64,000 nt of DNA from Streptomyces sp. P9-A2 (GCF_036634175.1 NZ_JAZIFX010000001.1:1302001-1366000); one strand, 5' to 3'. Counted from the stretch's first letter, positions 35,179 through 44,954 are shown. The notes: generated by a model not told the origin, from the sequence alone. Program-made: numbers and translations.

Positions 35179-35200
35179 GGGGGCGCGGGCCTGCGCCCCC
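35179..35200. terminator. terminator after the MmyB-like regulator
   Basis: GGGGGCGC (35179-35186) pairs with GCGCCCCC (35193-35200), loop of six, 28 bases past the stop. Confidence 0.65.
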
Positions 35201-35238
35201 GGTGGGTCATCGCTCCCTGCTCCGGGCCCGCGAGCCGG

Positions 35239-35400
35239 TCACTTCGCCTGGGCGAGCCGGACCGCGTCGGGACCGGCCGGGAACCGGAGTTGCCCGGTCG
35301 TGTCGTGGACGGCCCGCCACACCGTCTCGGCCACGTCCCGCTCCTGTGTGAACTCGTCCTGCCCGGTGAAGCCCTCCCGCCCGGAGGCCCGTCGTGACCC
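35239..35400 (-). pseudogene. SDR 3' remnant
   Basis: The last 47 or so codons of this frame, GREGFTGQDEFTQERDVAET then VWRAVHDTTGQLRFPAGPDA and VRLAQAK, look like the C-terminal end of an SDR. No Rossmann or catalytic part precedes it in any frame. Confidence 0.55.
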
Positions 35401-35489
35401 GCCCCAGCACCCGGCCCCGGGTCCGTGCGAACGCCTCCGCCGCCACGCTCCGCACGGACGGCCGGGGGAACGGGCGGCAGCCTGACCCC

Positions 35490-35610
35490 CGTCGCTCCGG
35501 ACGTGACCGACAGCGCCCGGTTCGTGGTGTCGTTCGTCCGGACCGGACTGGACCGCTTCGGCCGGGTCGACGTCCTCGTCAGCACCTCGGGTCCGAACAC
35601 CGCCCCACAT
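35490..35610 (+). pseudogene. SDR N-terminal-half remnant, opposite strand
   Basis: About 37 codons read PDVTDSARFVVSFVRTGLDR then FGRVDVLVSTSGPNTAP, matching the strand-helix-NNAG region of an SDR (DVTD, FGRVDVLVNNAG) with the NAG altered. It lies beside, but inverted to, the C-terminal remnant, so the 560 bp between 35151 and 35712 looks like debris of one or two SDR genes. Confidence 0.5.
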
Positions 35611-35712
35611 CTGTGGGCTCGCTCCCGCTCACTGTGCTGATCAAGGAGCTCGGCAAGCAGGGCACAGGAGCCATCGATCCCTCTACCGCTGCCGTACCGC
35701 TGCCGTCCGCCA

Positions 35713-36969
35713 TCAGGGCGCCTTCGCCGGCCGCTGGTAGTGATCGGCGACCACGCGAGCCATCGCGCCGATCCGGTCCACGGCCACCTCCTTCGCGGCG
35801 AAGAAGACGTGCCCGCGCGCCTGCGGGTAGGACGTCGCGAGCGTGAGGTGTCGGGACAGCTCGGCCGGGTCCTGCCAGGCGGCGGGCTGCGCCGGGTCGC
35901 CCGCCTTGTAGAGCGCCTCCCCCACGTACAGCTGCGTCCCGGAGCCCTCCACGACCGCGGACCACCAGGGCAGCAGCTTCGCGTAGTCGGCGGCGGCGAA
36001 GCCGATACTCCAGTAGAGCTGCGGACAGATGTAGTCGATCCAGTTCTCCCTCACCCATCGGCGGGTGTCCGCGTGCAGGTCGTCGTACGTCTGCACGCCC
36101 GCCCGGGTGTCCGAGCCGAGGGGATCGGTCGCCGCGTTGCGCCAGACCCCGAAGGGGCTGATGCCGAAGCGGGTGCCGGGACGGATCTCCTGGATCCGGG
36201 CCGCCGTCTCGCGCACCAGGCGGTCGATGTTGTCCCGTCGCCAGGCCGCCCGGTCGGGGAAGGCACCGCCGTGGGTGTCGTAGGCGGTGTCGTCGTCGAA
36301 GGTCTGTTCCGCCACGGGGTACGGGTAGAAGTAGTCGTCGAAGTGGACCGCGTCCACGGGATAGCGGCGCACCGCGTCGAGCATCGCGTCCTGGACGAAG
36401 GCGCGGACCTCGGGCAGGCCGGGGTTGTAGTAGAGCTTCCCGCCGTACGGGACCACCCAGCCGGGGTTCTCCCGGACCGGGTGCGTGGCGGCGAGCCGGG
36501 TGGGGTCGGTGTGCGCGGCGACCCGGTACGGGTTGAACCAGGCGTGCAGTTCCAGGCCGCGGGCGTGGGCCTCGGTGACGGCGGTGCCGAGCGGGTCCCA
36601 GCCGGGGTCCACGCCCTGGGTGCCGGTGAGGCAGGCGGACCAGGGTTCGTACGGGGACGGCCACAGGGCGTCGGCCGTGGGCCGCACCTGGAAGATCACG
36701 GTGTTGAGCCGGTTGCGGACGGCCGCGTCGAGGTGGGCGATCAGCTCGGCCCGCTGCGCGGCGGCACTCAGCCCCGGGCGGGACGGCCAGTCCCGGTTGG
36801 CCACGGTCGCCAGCCACACGCCCCGCATCTCGCCGGTGGCCGCGCCCCGGCCTCCCGCCCCGCCCGACGGCCCGGGCGTCGGCCGTCCCGGGACGGCCGA
36901 CGCGGTCGTCATCATCGTCACCGCCGACAGCGCCGCCGCCGCGAACGCCCTGCGCGACACTCGTCCCAT
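35713..36969 (-). CDS. Tat-exported glycosyl hydrolase-like family 10 (GHL10) protein
   Basis: A 418-residue protein. The N-terminus VSRRAFAAAALSAVTMMTTA followed by SA has the twin-arginine motif SRRAF, so Tat export is likely. The catalytic TIM barrel begins GEMRGVWLATVANRDWPSRP and continues with TVIFQVRPTADALWPSPYEP, HAWFNPYRV, DAVHFDDYFYPYP and ISPFGVWRN, DYICPQLYWSIG, all typical of the GHL10/DUF187 family (YngK-like). Substrate is unestablished; cell-wall or surface glycans are proposed for relatives. Confidence 0.92.
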   Translation of the reverse strand: MGRVSRRAFAAAALSAVTMMTTASAVPGRPTPGPSGGAGGRGAATGEMRGVWLATVANRDWPSRPGLSAAAQRAELIAHLDAAVRNRLNTVIFQVRPTADALWPSPYEPWSACLTGTQGVDPGWDPLGTAVTEAHARGLELHAWFNPYRVAAHTDPTRLAATHPVRENPGWVVPYGGKLYYNPGLPEVRAFVQDAMLDAVRRYPVDAVHFDDYFYPYPVAEQTFDDDTAYDTHGGAFPDRAAWRRDNIDRLVRETAARIQEIRPGTRFGISPFGVWRNAATDPLGSDTRAGVQTYDDLHADTRRWVRENWIDYICPQLYWSIGFAAADYAKLLPWWSAVVEGSGTQLYVGEALYKAGDPAQPAAWQDPAELSRHLTLATSYPQARGHVFFAAKEVAVDRIGAMARVVADHYQRPAKAP

Positions 36970-37174
36970 TTCACACCTGTCACAAAAGCCGCGATCCGCC
37001 CGGCCGCGGACCGCTCCGGGACCCAGGATGCCCGACCCCCGCGATCGATCATCGATACTTCCGGGTAACGTGCACGGACGGAACAGGCGGCCGGAACCCG
37101 GTGGTCCTGCCAGGAGTCGTAGACAGCGCAGGCCAGAAGGACCCGAGCCGCGCCCAGGAAGCGAAAGGGACGAT

Positions 37175-38035
37175 GTGACCGACATCGAACGCGTCGGAGT
37201 GGTGGGCTGCGGCCAGATGGGCGCGGGGATCGCCGAGGTGTGCGCCCGAGCAGGACTGGACGTGCGGGTCGCCGAGACCACCGGCGAGGCCCTGGAGATC
37301 GGCCGCACCCGGCTGTTCAACTCCCTGACCAAGGCGGCCGAGCGCGGCAAGATCACGGCGGAGGAGCTGGAGGCCACCCAGGCCCGGCTGAGCTTCACCA
37401 CGGACCTGGGCGAGTTCGCCGACCGCGACCTGGTGATCGAGGCCGTCGTCGAGAACGAGCAGGTCAAGACGGAGATCTTCCAGGTGCTCGACCAGGTGGT
37501 GACGCGGCCGGACGCGATCCTGGCCTCCAACACCTCCTCGATCCCGCTGGTGAAGCTGGCGGTCGCCACCTCGCGGCCGGACCACGTCATCGGCATCCAC
37601 TTCTTCAACCCGGCCCCCGTGCAGAAGCTGGTCGAGCTGATCCCGGCGCTGACCACCTCCGAGGGCACGATCAGCCGGGCGCAGCTCTTCGCCGAGAAGG
37701 TGCTGGGCAAGCACGCGATCCACGCCCAGGACCGTTCCGGGTTCGTGGTGAACGCGCTGCTGATCCCGTACCTGCTCTCCGCGATCCGGATGTTCGAGTC
37801 GGGCATCGCCAGCCGTGAGGACATCGACAACGGCATGGAGATGGGCTGCGCCCACCCGATGGGCCCGCTGAAGCTGTCCGACCTGATCGGCCTGGACACG
37901 GTGGCCTCGGTCGCGTACTCGATGTACGAGGAGTACAAGGAGCCGTTGTACGCCGCTCCCCCGCTGCTGCAGCGGATGGTCGACGCGGGGCGTCTGGGCC
38001 GCAAGAGCGGCTCGGGCTTCTACAGCTACGGCTGA
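37175..38035 (+). CDS. 3-hydroxybutyryl-CoA dehydrogenase
   Basis: A 286-residue NAD(P)-dependent enzyme that interconverts acetoacetyl-CoA and 3-hydroxybutyryl-CoA. Rossmann motif VGVVGCGQMGAGIAEVCARA; LVIEAVVENEQVKTEIFQVL; ASNTSSIPL; catalytic histidine in GIHFFNPAPVQKLVELI; C-terminal domain with GMEMGCAHPMGPLKLSDLIG. GTG at 37175 is used; the overlapping ATG at 37173 is followed at once by a stop. Roles include short-chain fatty-acid breakdown and supply of butyryl-type precursors. Confidence 0.95.
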   Translation: MTDIERVGVVGCGQMGAGIAEVCARAGLDVRVAETTGEALEIGRTRLFNSLTKAAERGKITAEELEATQARLSFTTDLGEFADRDLVIEAVVENEQVKTEIFQVLDQVVTRPDAILASNTSSIPLVKLAVATSRPDHVIGIHFFNPAPVQKLVELIPALTTSEGTISRAQLFAEKVLGKHAIHAQDRSGFVVNALLIPYLLSAIRMFESGIASREDIDNGMEMGCAHPMGPLKLSDLIGLDTVASVAYSMYEEYKEPLYAAPPLLQRMVDAGRLGRKSGSGFYSYG

Positions 38036-38105
38036 GGCGGTCACCCGCGACGGGGGACCGACGGACCGTCGCGTTCACCGACCGTCGCGTTCCGGCCGCG
38101 CGCAT

Positions 38106-38143
38106 GGGCCCGGCACCCCTGAACCGCGAAGGGTGCCGGGCCC
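38106..38143. terminator. terminator after 3-hydroxybutyryl-CoA dehydrogenase
   Basis: A perfect 13 bp stem, GGGCCCGGCACCC (38106-38118) with GGGTGCCGGGCCC (38131-38143), loop of 12. Confidence 0.85.
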
Positions 38144-38275
38144 GCGGCGTTCACACGCCGTGTGCGCTCCGGGCCCGCATATGCCTTCCGCACACTCTTA
38201 CTCCGCGCCCACCAGGGGAGTTGACTCGAACTCCGCAGACACGGAGCAAGAAAAACAGCGGAGAGGAGCGGACTT

Positions 38276-38533
38276 GTGACCGCCGATCCCGAACAGCCCG
38301 CCGTCCAGGGTGAGGTCGCGGAGTTACGGCGCCGCCTCGATGTGGCATACGCCCGCGTCGAGGGCGGCCTGGCACTGCTCAGCCATCGCACCGAGGAGGC
38401 GGCCAGGGAACTGGACGAGCTGAACACCCGGATCGTCACCCTGGAACACGCACGCTGGCCGCTCCAGGCGGTCGCGGCCGTCACGGCCGTGGGCGCGCTC
38501 GCCGTGGCAGCCTGGCAGGCGTTCGGCCACTGA
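38276..38533 (+). CDS. small coiled-coil protein with C-terminal membrane anchor
   Basis: An 85-residue protein. Residues 8-58 are a charged heptad-like helix (QGEVAELRRRLDVAYARVEG, then EEAARELDELNTRIVTLEHA); residues 60-80 are one membrane helix (LQAVAAVTAVGALAVAAWQA). GTG start with GGAGAGGAG upstream. Typical of small streptomycete membrane proteins with no assigned role. Confidence 0.8.
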   Translation: MTADPEQPAVQGEVAELRRRLDVAYARVEGGLALLSHRTEEAARELDELNTRIVTLEHARWPLQAVAAVTAVGALAVAAWQAFGH

Positions 38534-38576
38534 CGCACACACCCGGGCCGGACGGCCGACGGCTGCGGCGGAGGGG

Positions 38577-39122
38577 TCAGGGCATGGCGTCCTGTCCCAG
38601 CCTGAGGTGGTGCAGCAGGAGTAACGCGGCCGCCATGTTCGCGGCCGGGACCTCGCCTCGGGCGACCAGGTCGGGCACCACCTTGAGCGGGACCCACTCC
38701 CGGCGGTCCGACTCGAAGTCGTCCACCGGGTGCCCGAGGTACTCGCCCTCGTCGGCCCAGTAGATGTGGTGCCGGGCGTCGGTGAGCCCGTTGGACGGCT
38801 CCACGCTCATGAGATGGCGCAGGGGTCCCGGCCGCCAGCCGGTCTCCTCCTCCAGCTCCCTGGCCGCCGCCCGGACGATGTCCTCACCGTCCTCGACGAC
38901 TCCGGCGGCGAGTTCCCACCCCCAGCTGTCGGTGATGAAACGGTGGCGCCACAGGAGGAGTACCTCGTTGGCCTCGTTCACCACCGTGGCCACGGCGACG
39001 GGCCGTAGCCGGATGAGGAAGTGGTCGAGATGCCGGCCGTCCGGCAGCTCGACATCCGCGAGATTGACACTGAACCAGCGATTCGCATACACGGTGCGCT
39101 CGTTCTCGTTCACCCATTGCAC
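38577..39122 (-). CDS. NUDIX hydrolase
   Basis: A 181-residue enzyme. The Nudix box is AAGVVEDGEDIVRAAARELE followed by EETGW, matching GX5EX7REUXEEXGU. Upstream strands HLDHFLIRLRPVAVATVVNE and EVLLLWRHRFITDSWGWELA resemble ADP-ribose-type hydrolases. GTG 39122 is preferred because AAAGGTGG lies just upstream and begins MQWVNENER; ATG 39140 is inside that ribosome site. Likely cleaves a nucleoside diphosphate linked to a small moiety. Confidence 0.92.
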   Translation of the reverse strand: MQWVNENERTVYANRWFSVNLADVELPDGRHLDHFLIRLRPVAVATVVNEANEVLLLWRHRFITDSWGWELAAGVVEDGEDIVRAAARELEEETGWRPGPLRHLMSVEPSNGLTDARHHIYWADEGEYLGHPVDDFESDRREWVPLKVVPDLVARGEVPAANMAAALLLLHHLRLGQDAMP

Positions 39123-39312
39123 GGTTATGCCACCTTTCATTCGACAGGTGGCAATATCGCAGCAGCAAGGGGTCCGGCAGCAGGCGCACAGAAGGCCGTC
39201 GGCGGCGCAACGGACGGCGTGGCACGGCGCACGGCACACAGCGTACGGCGCACGGCGCGGGCATCCGGAGGGGGGAACGCCCTTCCTCTCCACCTCCGCC
39301 GCGTCGCAGCGC

Positions 39313-40653
39313 CTACAACGGTACGCGCAGTGCCCCGTCGATGAGTTCGGCCGCCTCGGCGGAACCCTCACAGCCGTTGCGCACCAGATGCCCGCGCACG
39401 GCCCGGAGTCTGTCGCGCAGCCGCTGCGACTCCATTCCCCGGGCCTGCTCGGCCATCTGCACGGCGATGGCGACCGCGTTGTCGGCGTTGCCCTGCCGCA
39501 GTTCGACGGTGCTCAGCATGGCGAGGCGGTGCACCCGGCCCCGGTCGTGCGCGGGGTTGTCGACGGCGGCGGCCGCGTGCTCACCCGCCGCCGCCAGCTC
39601 ACCGAGGCTGAGCAGGGCCTCCGCCACCTGTACGTTGACCAGGCCGGGCTGGACATAGCCGGTCTCCTCGGGTTCGTGGCCGCGCCGGATGCGCTCGGCG
39701 GCCTGTTCGGCACGCCGGATGCAGGACAGCGCGCCGGAGCCGTCGCCGAGGTGCGCGTACGCCTTGGCCTGCATCGCGTACAGGTCGGAGGCGAGCGCCG
39801 GGGTGATGTGCTTGCCGACGGTACGGAGCGCGGCCTCCGCGAAGGCGACGGCCTGCCGGTACTCCCGCGTGAACAGCGACTGGTTGACGAGGAGCGCGAT
39901 CACATACGCGCCGAGTCCCCGGTCCCCACTGGCCTTTGCCAGCCGGAGCGCCTGGTGGAAGTAGCGCTGGGCGAGGCCGTGGGCGTCGGAGTCGTACGCG
40001 CAGATCCCCGCGACGGCCACCAGCCCTCCGGTGGCCCGGTGCAGTTGGCGGCCCACGGCGTCGGTGTAGCCGCCCCGGAGCAGGGGCGCGGCCTCGGCGT
40101 TGAGGAAGCCGACGATGCGGTCACGGGTCGCGACGCCGCCGGCCTTGCGGTACATCTGCTCGTAGTGGCTGCGGGCGACGCGCAGCATGTCCAGGTCCCC
40201 CGAGGTGACCCGGTGGCGGCCGCCGCGCGAGACGTCGACGTCCTCGGGCGGGTTCTCCCACTCCCAGACGGGCATCACGGCGGGGGTGCCGGTGACCGCG
40301 GGCGCGCCCAGTATGTGCGGGCGTCGCTGCTGGTCGGAGCGCCACAGCGCGGTGGCCCGCTCGACGAAGCCGGAGAGCGTGCCGGTGTGCGGGGCGGAGG
40401 GTTCGCCGGGGACGCCGAGGCCGATGTCGTCGAGGGTGACCGGGCGGTGCAGCCGGCCCGCCAGCACCTCGCAGATCAGGTCGGGCACCTGGCCCCGGGG
40501 CCGCTGCCCCTTCAACCAGCGTGCCACGGCGGTGTGTTCGTATCTGAGGGACAGACCGCGCGCCCGGCCGGCCTGGTTGACGTGCGCGGCCAGGCCCGCG
40601 TGCGAGATACCGGCCTCGTCCAGGACCGCGTCGAGGAGAGTGTTGGGCTGCAT
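39313..40653 (-). CDS. NsdA-like TPR regulatory protein
   Basis: A 446-residue protein. The N-terminus QPNTLLDAVLDEAGISHAGL followed by RYEHTAVARWLKGQRPRGQV is a degenerate helix-turn-helix, then residues 150-430 hold TPR-like helices (QRYFHQALRLAKASGDRGLG, ASDLYAMQAKAYAHLGDGSG, NVQVAEALLSLGELAAAGEH). This architecture resembles NsdA/NsdB, negative regulators of sporulation and antibiotics in S. coelicolor. The similarity is from memory; direct orthology is not claimed. Confidence 0.75.
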   Translation of the reverse strand: MQPNTLLDAVLDEAGISHAGLAAHVNQAGRARGLSLRYEHTAVARWLKGQRPRGQVPDLICEVLAGRLHRPVTLDDIGLGVPGEPSAPHTGTLSGFVERATALWRSDQQRRPHILGAPAVTGTPAVMPVWEWENPPEDVDVSRGGRHRVTSGDLDMLRVARSHYEQMYRKAGGVATRDRIVGFLNAEAAPLLRGGYTDAVGRQLHRATGGLVAVAGICAYDSDAHGLAQRYFHQALRLAKASGDRGLGAYVIALLVNQSLFTREYRQAVAFAEAALRTVGKHITPALASDLYAMQAKAYAHLGDGSGALSCIRRAEQAAERIRRGHEPEETGYVQPGLVNVQVAEALLSLGELAAAGEHAAAAVDNPAHDRGRVHRLAMLSTVELRQGNADNAVAIAVQMAEQARGMESQRLRDRLRAVRGHLVRNGCEGSAEAAELIDGALRVPL

Positions 40654-40925
40654 GAGGCCCCCCGGGGGATCGGTGCCGACAGAGTAGTGGCTGGGCGTTC
40701 ACACGGGGTGCGAACGGAGTGCTCGCATCCGCAGGGTGTGCGCGCTGTTGCGGAGAGTTGCCGACGGGTTGACTGAGGTGCCTCGAAAGAGGCCGGCCGG
40801 GCCGCCGGCTCCCCCTCCTACAGTGCGGCGGCCCGCTTCCATGCCGTCCGCCCGGCTGCCTGCCCGACACTCCGTGGCGGGGCGGACGGCGCCGCCGGCC
40901 CCGGCGATCCCTCCGGGCGCCCGGG

Positions 40926-41987
40926 TCACGCCGGGTGCTGCAGCGGGTTCGCCGGGGAAAGGTCCGTCGTGCCGGACCGCGCGGTGCCCCCCGGCCCCGA
41001 AGGGGCTCGGGGGGACGGGCGCTCGTTCCTGAGGATCAGCAGGGCGACGTCGTCCTTGGGCGGGCCACCGGTGTGGTGGACCAGCGCCGTGAGGACCGTC
41101 CGCAGGACGGCCTGCGGTGTGGGCGGGGCCTCGCGGGCGGCCGAGGCCAGCACCTCGGGCAGCGGAAAGAAGCGGCCGGCGGCGTCCCGTGCGTCCTCGG
41201 CGCCGTCCGTGTGCAGGACGAGCGTGTCGCCGGGCAACAGCGGGGCGCAGGCGATGACGGGGAGTTCGGCGGGCAGCGGGAACGGGCCGAGCGGCGGGAG
41301 CGGGTCCGTGCGGGCGAGCGGTTCGGCCCGTGGACCGCTCAGCAGATGGGGCCAGGGATGCCCGCAGTTCAGGGCTCGCGTCTCCCCGCCGGGGAGGATC
41401 TCGAGCAGCAGGACGGTGACGAACTCCTCGGCGGTCCGGAAGGCGTGGCCGGTCCCCGCCGAGAGGCGCTCGGCACGTGCCCGCTCCCGCAGGTGCCGGT
41501 CCATCGCCCGCTCCAGCCGGCGCAGGACTCCTGCCAGGTCGGGCTCCTCGTGCACGGCCTCACGGAAGCCGGCGAGAACGGCACTGACGGTGGGTGCGGC
41601 TCCGAGCCCGTGTCCGCGGACGTCGCCGATGACCGCCCGTACGCCGTACTCGGTGGCGACCACCTCGTACAGATCGCCGCCGATCCGGGCGCCCCGGTCG
41701 GCGGACAGTTGGACGGCCGCGACGGCCAGCCCGTCGACGCGGGGAGGCGGCCGCATGCGCTGCGCGGTACGGGTGATCGTGCGACTGCGCCGCACCTCCC
41801 GCAGCAGGCTCCGCCCGACGTGCAGGGCCAGTCCGGTACCGAGAGCGCCGAGGACCGTGGGCGGCAGTCCGCAGGCGAGGGCTCGGCGCAGCAGCGGGCA
41901 GTGGTCGGGTCGCCAGGGGGCGCTCGGCCCCCGTGAGCTGGTCCTGGACCGCCCTGCGCGGGGCGCCCCACCCGTGAAGCGGATCAT
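40926..41987 (-). CDS. SpoIIE/PP2C-type serine phosphatase
   Basis: A 353-residue protein. One probable membrane helix near residues 39-58 (ACGLPPTVLGALGTGLALHV), then the PPM/SpoIIE phosphatase domain: GARIGGDLYEVVATEYGVRA, VIGDVRGHGLGAAPTVSAVL, LNCGHPWPHLL, DTLVLHTDGAEDARD and GGPPKDDVALLIL. Metal-binding aspartates (GGDLY, GDVRGHG, TDG, DDVALL) are all present. ATG 41987 chosen; upstream frame is GC shadow. Family members dephosphorylate anti-anti-sigma proteins; no such partner is adjacent. Confidence 0.93.
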   Translation of the reverse strand: MIRFTGGAPRAGRSRTSSRGPSAPWRPDHCPLLRRALACGLPPTVLGALGTGLALHVGRSLLREVRRSRTITRTAQRMRPPPRVDGLAVAAVQLSADRGARIGGDLYEVVATEYGVRAVIGDVRGHGLGAAPTVSAVLAGFREAVHEEPDLAGVLRRLERAMDRHLRERARAERLSAGTGHAFRTAEEFVTVLLLEILPGGETRALNCGHPWPHLLSGPRAEPLARTDPLPPLGPFPLPAELPVIACAPLLPGDTLVLHTDGAEDARDAAGRFFPLPEVLASAAREAPPTPQAVLRTVLTALVHHTGGPPKDDVALLILRNERPSPRAPSGPGGTARSGTTDLSPANPLQHPA

Positions 41988-42244
41988 GCCGATGGCCCCC
42001 CATTTTGGCCCTGCCAGTACAGACCGGCCTCGAGAGACCGGTCCGATTCTGTCGACCGGATCACCCGATCCGGACGTATCGCCCGGAAATGTCACCCGAA
42101 CGAGTGAGGTAACCGAAGGGAACGGATGTGCGTGGGGCGCATACGTCCCTGTGGGACGACCGAACCTTGTCCGGCTTCGCGAAGGCCTCCACCACCCACA
42201 GCCACAGACCGCGGGCCCTGCTCGCGGTACCCCTGGGGCCCCGC

Positions 42245-42284
42245 GGCCGCCCGGCGGATCTCCGGCGTGATCCGCCGGGCGGCC
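42245..42284. terminator. strong stem-loop downstream of pheT
   Basis: A perfect 16 bp stem, GGCCGCCCGGCGGATC (42245-42260) with GATCCGCCGGGCGGCC (42269-42284), loop of eight. Confidence 0.8.
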
Positions 42285-42287
42285 GTG

Positions 42288-42362
42288 GTCCCCGCAAGCG
42301 CGCGGGGACCGGGTGTCCGGCCACGGCACGAACGAGCCGTGCGCGGCGGACACCCGGTCCCC
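42288..42362 (-). terminator. pheT terminator with two mutually exclusive hairpins
   Basis: GGGGACCGGGTGTCCG (42304-42319) pairs perfectly with CGGACACCCGGTCCCC (42347-42362), and the loop can fold again. GTCCCCGC (42288-42295) can instead pair with GCGGGGAC (42302-42309), which shares bases with the first stem. The pair therefore resembles a terminator with a competing structure. It lies in the 420 bp gene-free interval 41988-42407, whose remaining bases I cannot assign. Confidence 0.65.
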
Positions 42363-42407
42363 GAAGAACGCCGTGGGCCCCGAGGAGTCCTCCGGGCCCG
42401 GAGGGCG

Positions 42408-44954
42408 TCAGCCCCTCAGGGTCGCCCCGGTGCGCTCGCCCGCGAGGGCGACCGCCGATTCGCGGGCCGCGGACGCCTCGTCGACCGTCAGCGTGCGGTC
42501 GGGCGCGCGGAACCGCAGCGCGTACGCCAGGGACTTGCGGCCCTCGCCCAGCTGCTCGGCGTTCTCGTACACGTCGAACAGGCGGAGGGACTCCAGCAGT
42601 TCACCGGCGCCCTCGCGCAGGGCCGCCTCGACGTCCGCGGCCGGCACGGAGCCGTCGACGACCAGGGCGACGTCCTGCGTGGCGACCGGGAAGGTGGAGA
42701 TGCCCGGCGCCTGCGGGGTGCCTTCGCCTGCCTGCTCCAGCGCGTCCAGGTCGAGCTCCATCGCGCAGGTGCGCGCGGGCAGACCCAGGTTCTTCACCAC
42801 GCGCGGGTGCAGCTCACCCGCGTGGCCGACGACGCGCTCGGTGCCGTCGACGGTGACCGCCAGTTCGGCACAGCGGCCCGGGTGCCACGGGCCGTACTGG
42901 CCTTGGCGGACGACGAGTTCGGCGCCCGCCTCGGCGGCGACGCCGCGGGCGGCCTCGATCGCGTCGGCCCAGTCGGCCGGACGGCCCGCGCCCCACCAGC
43001 CGGCCTGTTCGCGGGCGCCGGCCAGAACGACGGCGACGTGCCGCGGCTGGTCCGGGAGCGCCGCGTCGAGCCCGGCGAGCTCCTCGTCGGTGGGCCGCCG
43101 GTCCACGGGCAGGCGGACGGCGGCCCGCTGCTCCTCGCGCGGCTTGAAGACCAGGCCGGTCTCGAACAGCGCGAGGTCGTGACTGCCTCGTCCGTCGTTG
43201 CGCCGCAGCGCGCCGAGCAGGCCCGGCAGCAGCGAGGTGCGCAGCGCGGGCTCCTCGTCGTTGAGCGGGTTGGTCAGCTTCACCACCCGGCGGGCCGGGT
43301 CGTCCGCGTCCAGGCCGAGCTGGTCGAAGATCTGCTCGCCGACGAACGGGTAGTTCGGCGCCTCGACGTATCCGGCGCCGGCCAGGGCCCGGCCGGTCCG
43401 GCGGTGCAGCCGCTGCCGGGAGGTCAGCCCGCGTCCGGCGGGCGGCCGGGGCAGGGTGACGGGCAGGTTCTCGTAGCCCTCGAGCCTGATGACCTCTTCG
43501 GCCAGGTCGTTCGGATCGGTGAGGTCGGGCCGCCAGGACGGCACGGTGACGATCAGCTCGTCCTGGCCGTAGACGTCGCAGCCGACCTGCTGGAGGCGGC
43601 GTACGACGGTCTCCCGGCCGTAGGCGACACCGGCGACCTTGTCCGGGTGGTCGGCCGGGATGGTGAGGGTGTGCGGCGCGGACGGGGCGGTGAACTCGGT
43701 GACCCCGGCCTCGGCCGTACCGCCGGCGAGCAGCACCAGCAGGTCGACGGTGCGCTGCGCGGCAGCGGCGGCTGCCTGCGGGTCGACGCCGCGCTCGAAG
43801 CGCCGGGACGCCTCGGAGGACAGCTTGTGCCGGCGGGCCGTACGGGCGATCGGCACCGGGTCGAAGTGCGCGGCCTCGATGACGACCTCGGAGGTCGCCC
43901 GGCCGAGGGTGGGGGTCCCCCCGGTCGAGTCTGTTCGAGACTGGGGGAGGTCGGCGATCTCGGTGTCGGCGCCGCCCATGACACCGGCGAGCCCGATCGG
44001 GCCGCGCTCGTCGGTGATCACCAGGTCCTCGGCGTCGAGGGTGCGCTGCACCCCGTCGAGGGTGGTGAGCTTCTCGCCCTGCTCGGCCCGGCGCACGCCG
44101 ATGGTGCCCTGGACCAGGGAGCGGTCGTAGGCGTGCAGCGGCTGGCCGAGCTCCAGCATCACGTAGTTGGTGACGTCGACGGCCAGGGAGACCGGGCGCA
44201 TGCCGGCCTTCTGCAGCCGGCGGGTGAGCCAGATCGGGGAGCGTGCGTCGGGGCTGAGTCCGGTCACCGTGCGGGCGGTGAAGCGGTCGCAGCCCAGAGG
44301 GTCGGAGACCTTGACCGGGTAGCCGAAGGCGTTCGGGCCGGGGACGTCGAGCAGGGCCGGGTCGCGCAGCGGCAGCCCGTAGGCGGTGGCGGTCTCGCGG
44401 GCCACGCCGCGCATCGACAGGCAGTAGCCGCGGTCCGGGGTGACGGCGATGTCGAGGACCTCGTCGACCAGTTCCAGCAGCTCGACGGCGTCCTTGCCGA
44501 CCTCTGTCTCCGGCGGCAGCACGATGATTCCCCTGGTGCCGTCGTCGCCCATGCCCAGCTCGTCGCTGGAGCAGATCATGCCGTGCGAGACCTTGCCGTA
44601 GGTCTTGCGGGCGGCGATCGCGAAGCCACCGGGCAGGACCGCGCCGGGGAGCACCACGACGACCTTGTCGCCGGCCGCGAAGTTGCGGGCGCCGCAGACG
44701 ATCTCCTGTGGCTCACCGGTGCCGTTGGCCTGCCCGACGTCGACGGTGCAGAAGCGGATCGGCTTCTTGAAGCCCTCCAGCTCCTCGATGGTCAGCACCC
44801 GGCCGACGACCAGGGGGCCCTTGAGGTCGGCACCGAGGTGCTCGACGCTCTCGACCTCGAGGCCGGCCGAAATCAGCTTGGCCTGCACGTCGCGGCCGGT
44901 CTCGGTGGCCGGCAGGTCGACGTACTCCCGCAGCCAGGAAAGCGGGACCCGCAT
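42408..44954 (-). CDS. pheT: phenylalanyl-tRNA synthetase beta subunit
   Basis: An 848-residue subunit of the alpha2-beta2 synthetase that charges tRNA-Phe. N-terminal [22 protein letters not shown]-fold tRNA-binding domain ([40 protein letters not shown]); B3/B4 editing region ([24 protein letters not shown]); B5 domain ([32 protein letters not shown]); C-terminal FDX-ACB anticodon domain ([20 protein letters not shown]). Near residues 335-348 a short Ser/Thr/Gly stretch ([14 protein letters not shown]) interrupts the B3/B4 region and is encoded by a palindromic repeat. Its ATG shares one base with the pheS stop. Confidence 0.98.
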   Translation of the reverse strand: MRVPLSWLREYVDLPATETGRDVQAKLISAGLEVESVEHLGADLKGPLVVGRVLTIEELEGFKKPIRFCTVDVGQANGTGEPQEIVCGARNFAAGDKVVVVLPGAVLPGGFAIAARKTYGKVSHGMICSSDELGMGDDGTRGIIVLPPETEVGKDAVELLELVDEVLDIAVTPDRGYCLSMRGVARETATAYGLPLRDPALLDVPGPNAFGYPVKVSDPLGCDRFTARTVTGLSPDARSPIWLTRRLQKAGMRPVSLAVDVTNYVMLELGQPLHAYDRSLVQGTIGVRRAEQGEKLTTLDGVQRTLDAEDLVITDERGPIGLAGVMGGADTEIADLPQSRTDSTGGTPTLGRATSEVVIEAAHFDPVPIARTARRHKLSSEASRRFERGVDPQAAAAAAQRTVDLLVLLAGGTAEAGVTEFTAPSAPHTLTIPADHPDKVAGVAYGRETVVRRLQQVGCDVYGQDELIVTVPSWRPDLTDPNDLAEEVIRLEGYENLPVTLPRPPAGRGLTSRQRLHRRTGRALAGAGYVEAPNYPFVGEQIFDQLGLDADDPARRVVKLTNPLNDEEPALRTSLLPGLLGALRRNDGRGSHDLALFETGLVFKPREEQRAAVRLPVDRRPTDEELAGLDAALPDQPRHVAVVLAGAREQAGWWGAGRPADWADAIEAARGVAAEAGAELVVRQGQYGPWHPGRCAELAVTVDGTERVVGHAGELHPRVVKNLGLPARTCAMELDLDALEQAGEGTPQAPGISTFPVATQDVALVVDGSVPAADVEAALREGAGELLESLRLFDVYENAEQLGEGRKSLAYALRFRAPDRTLTVDEASAARESAVALAGERTGATLRG
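43910..43950. repeat. short palindromic element, copy 2, inside pheT
   Basis: GGGGGTCCCCCC, then GGTCGAGTCT GTTCG AGACT and GGGGGAGG: an inverted repeat with the same frame as the copy at 12232-12265. It is inserted in frame and adds about 14 residues to PheT. Confidence 0.7.
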
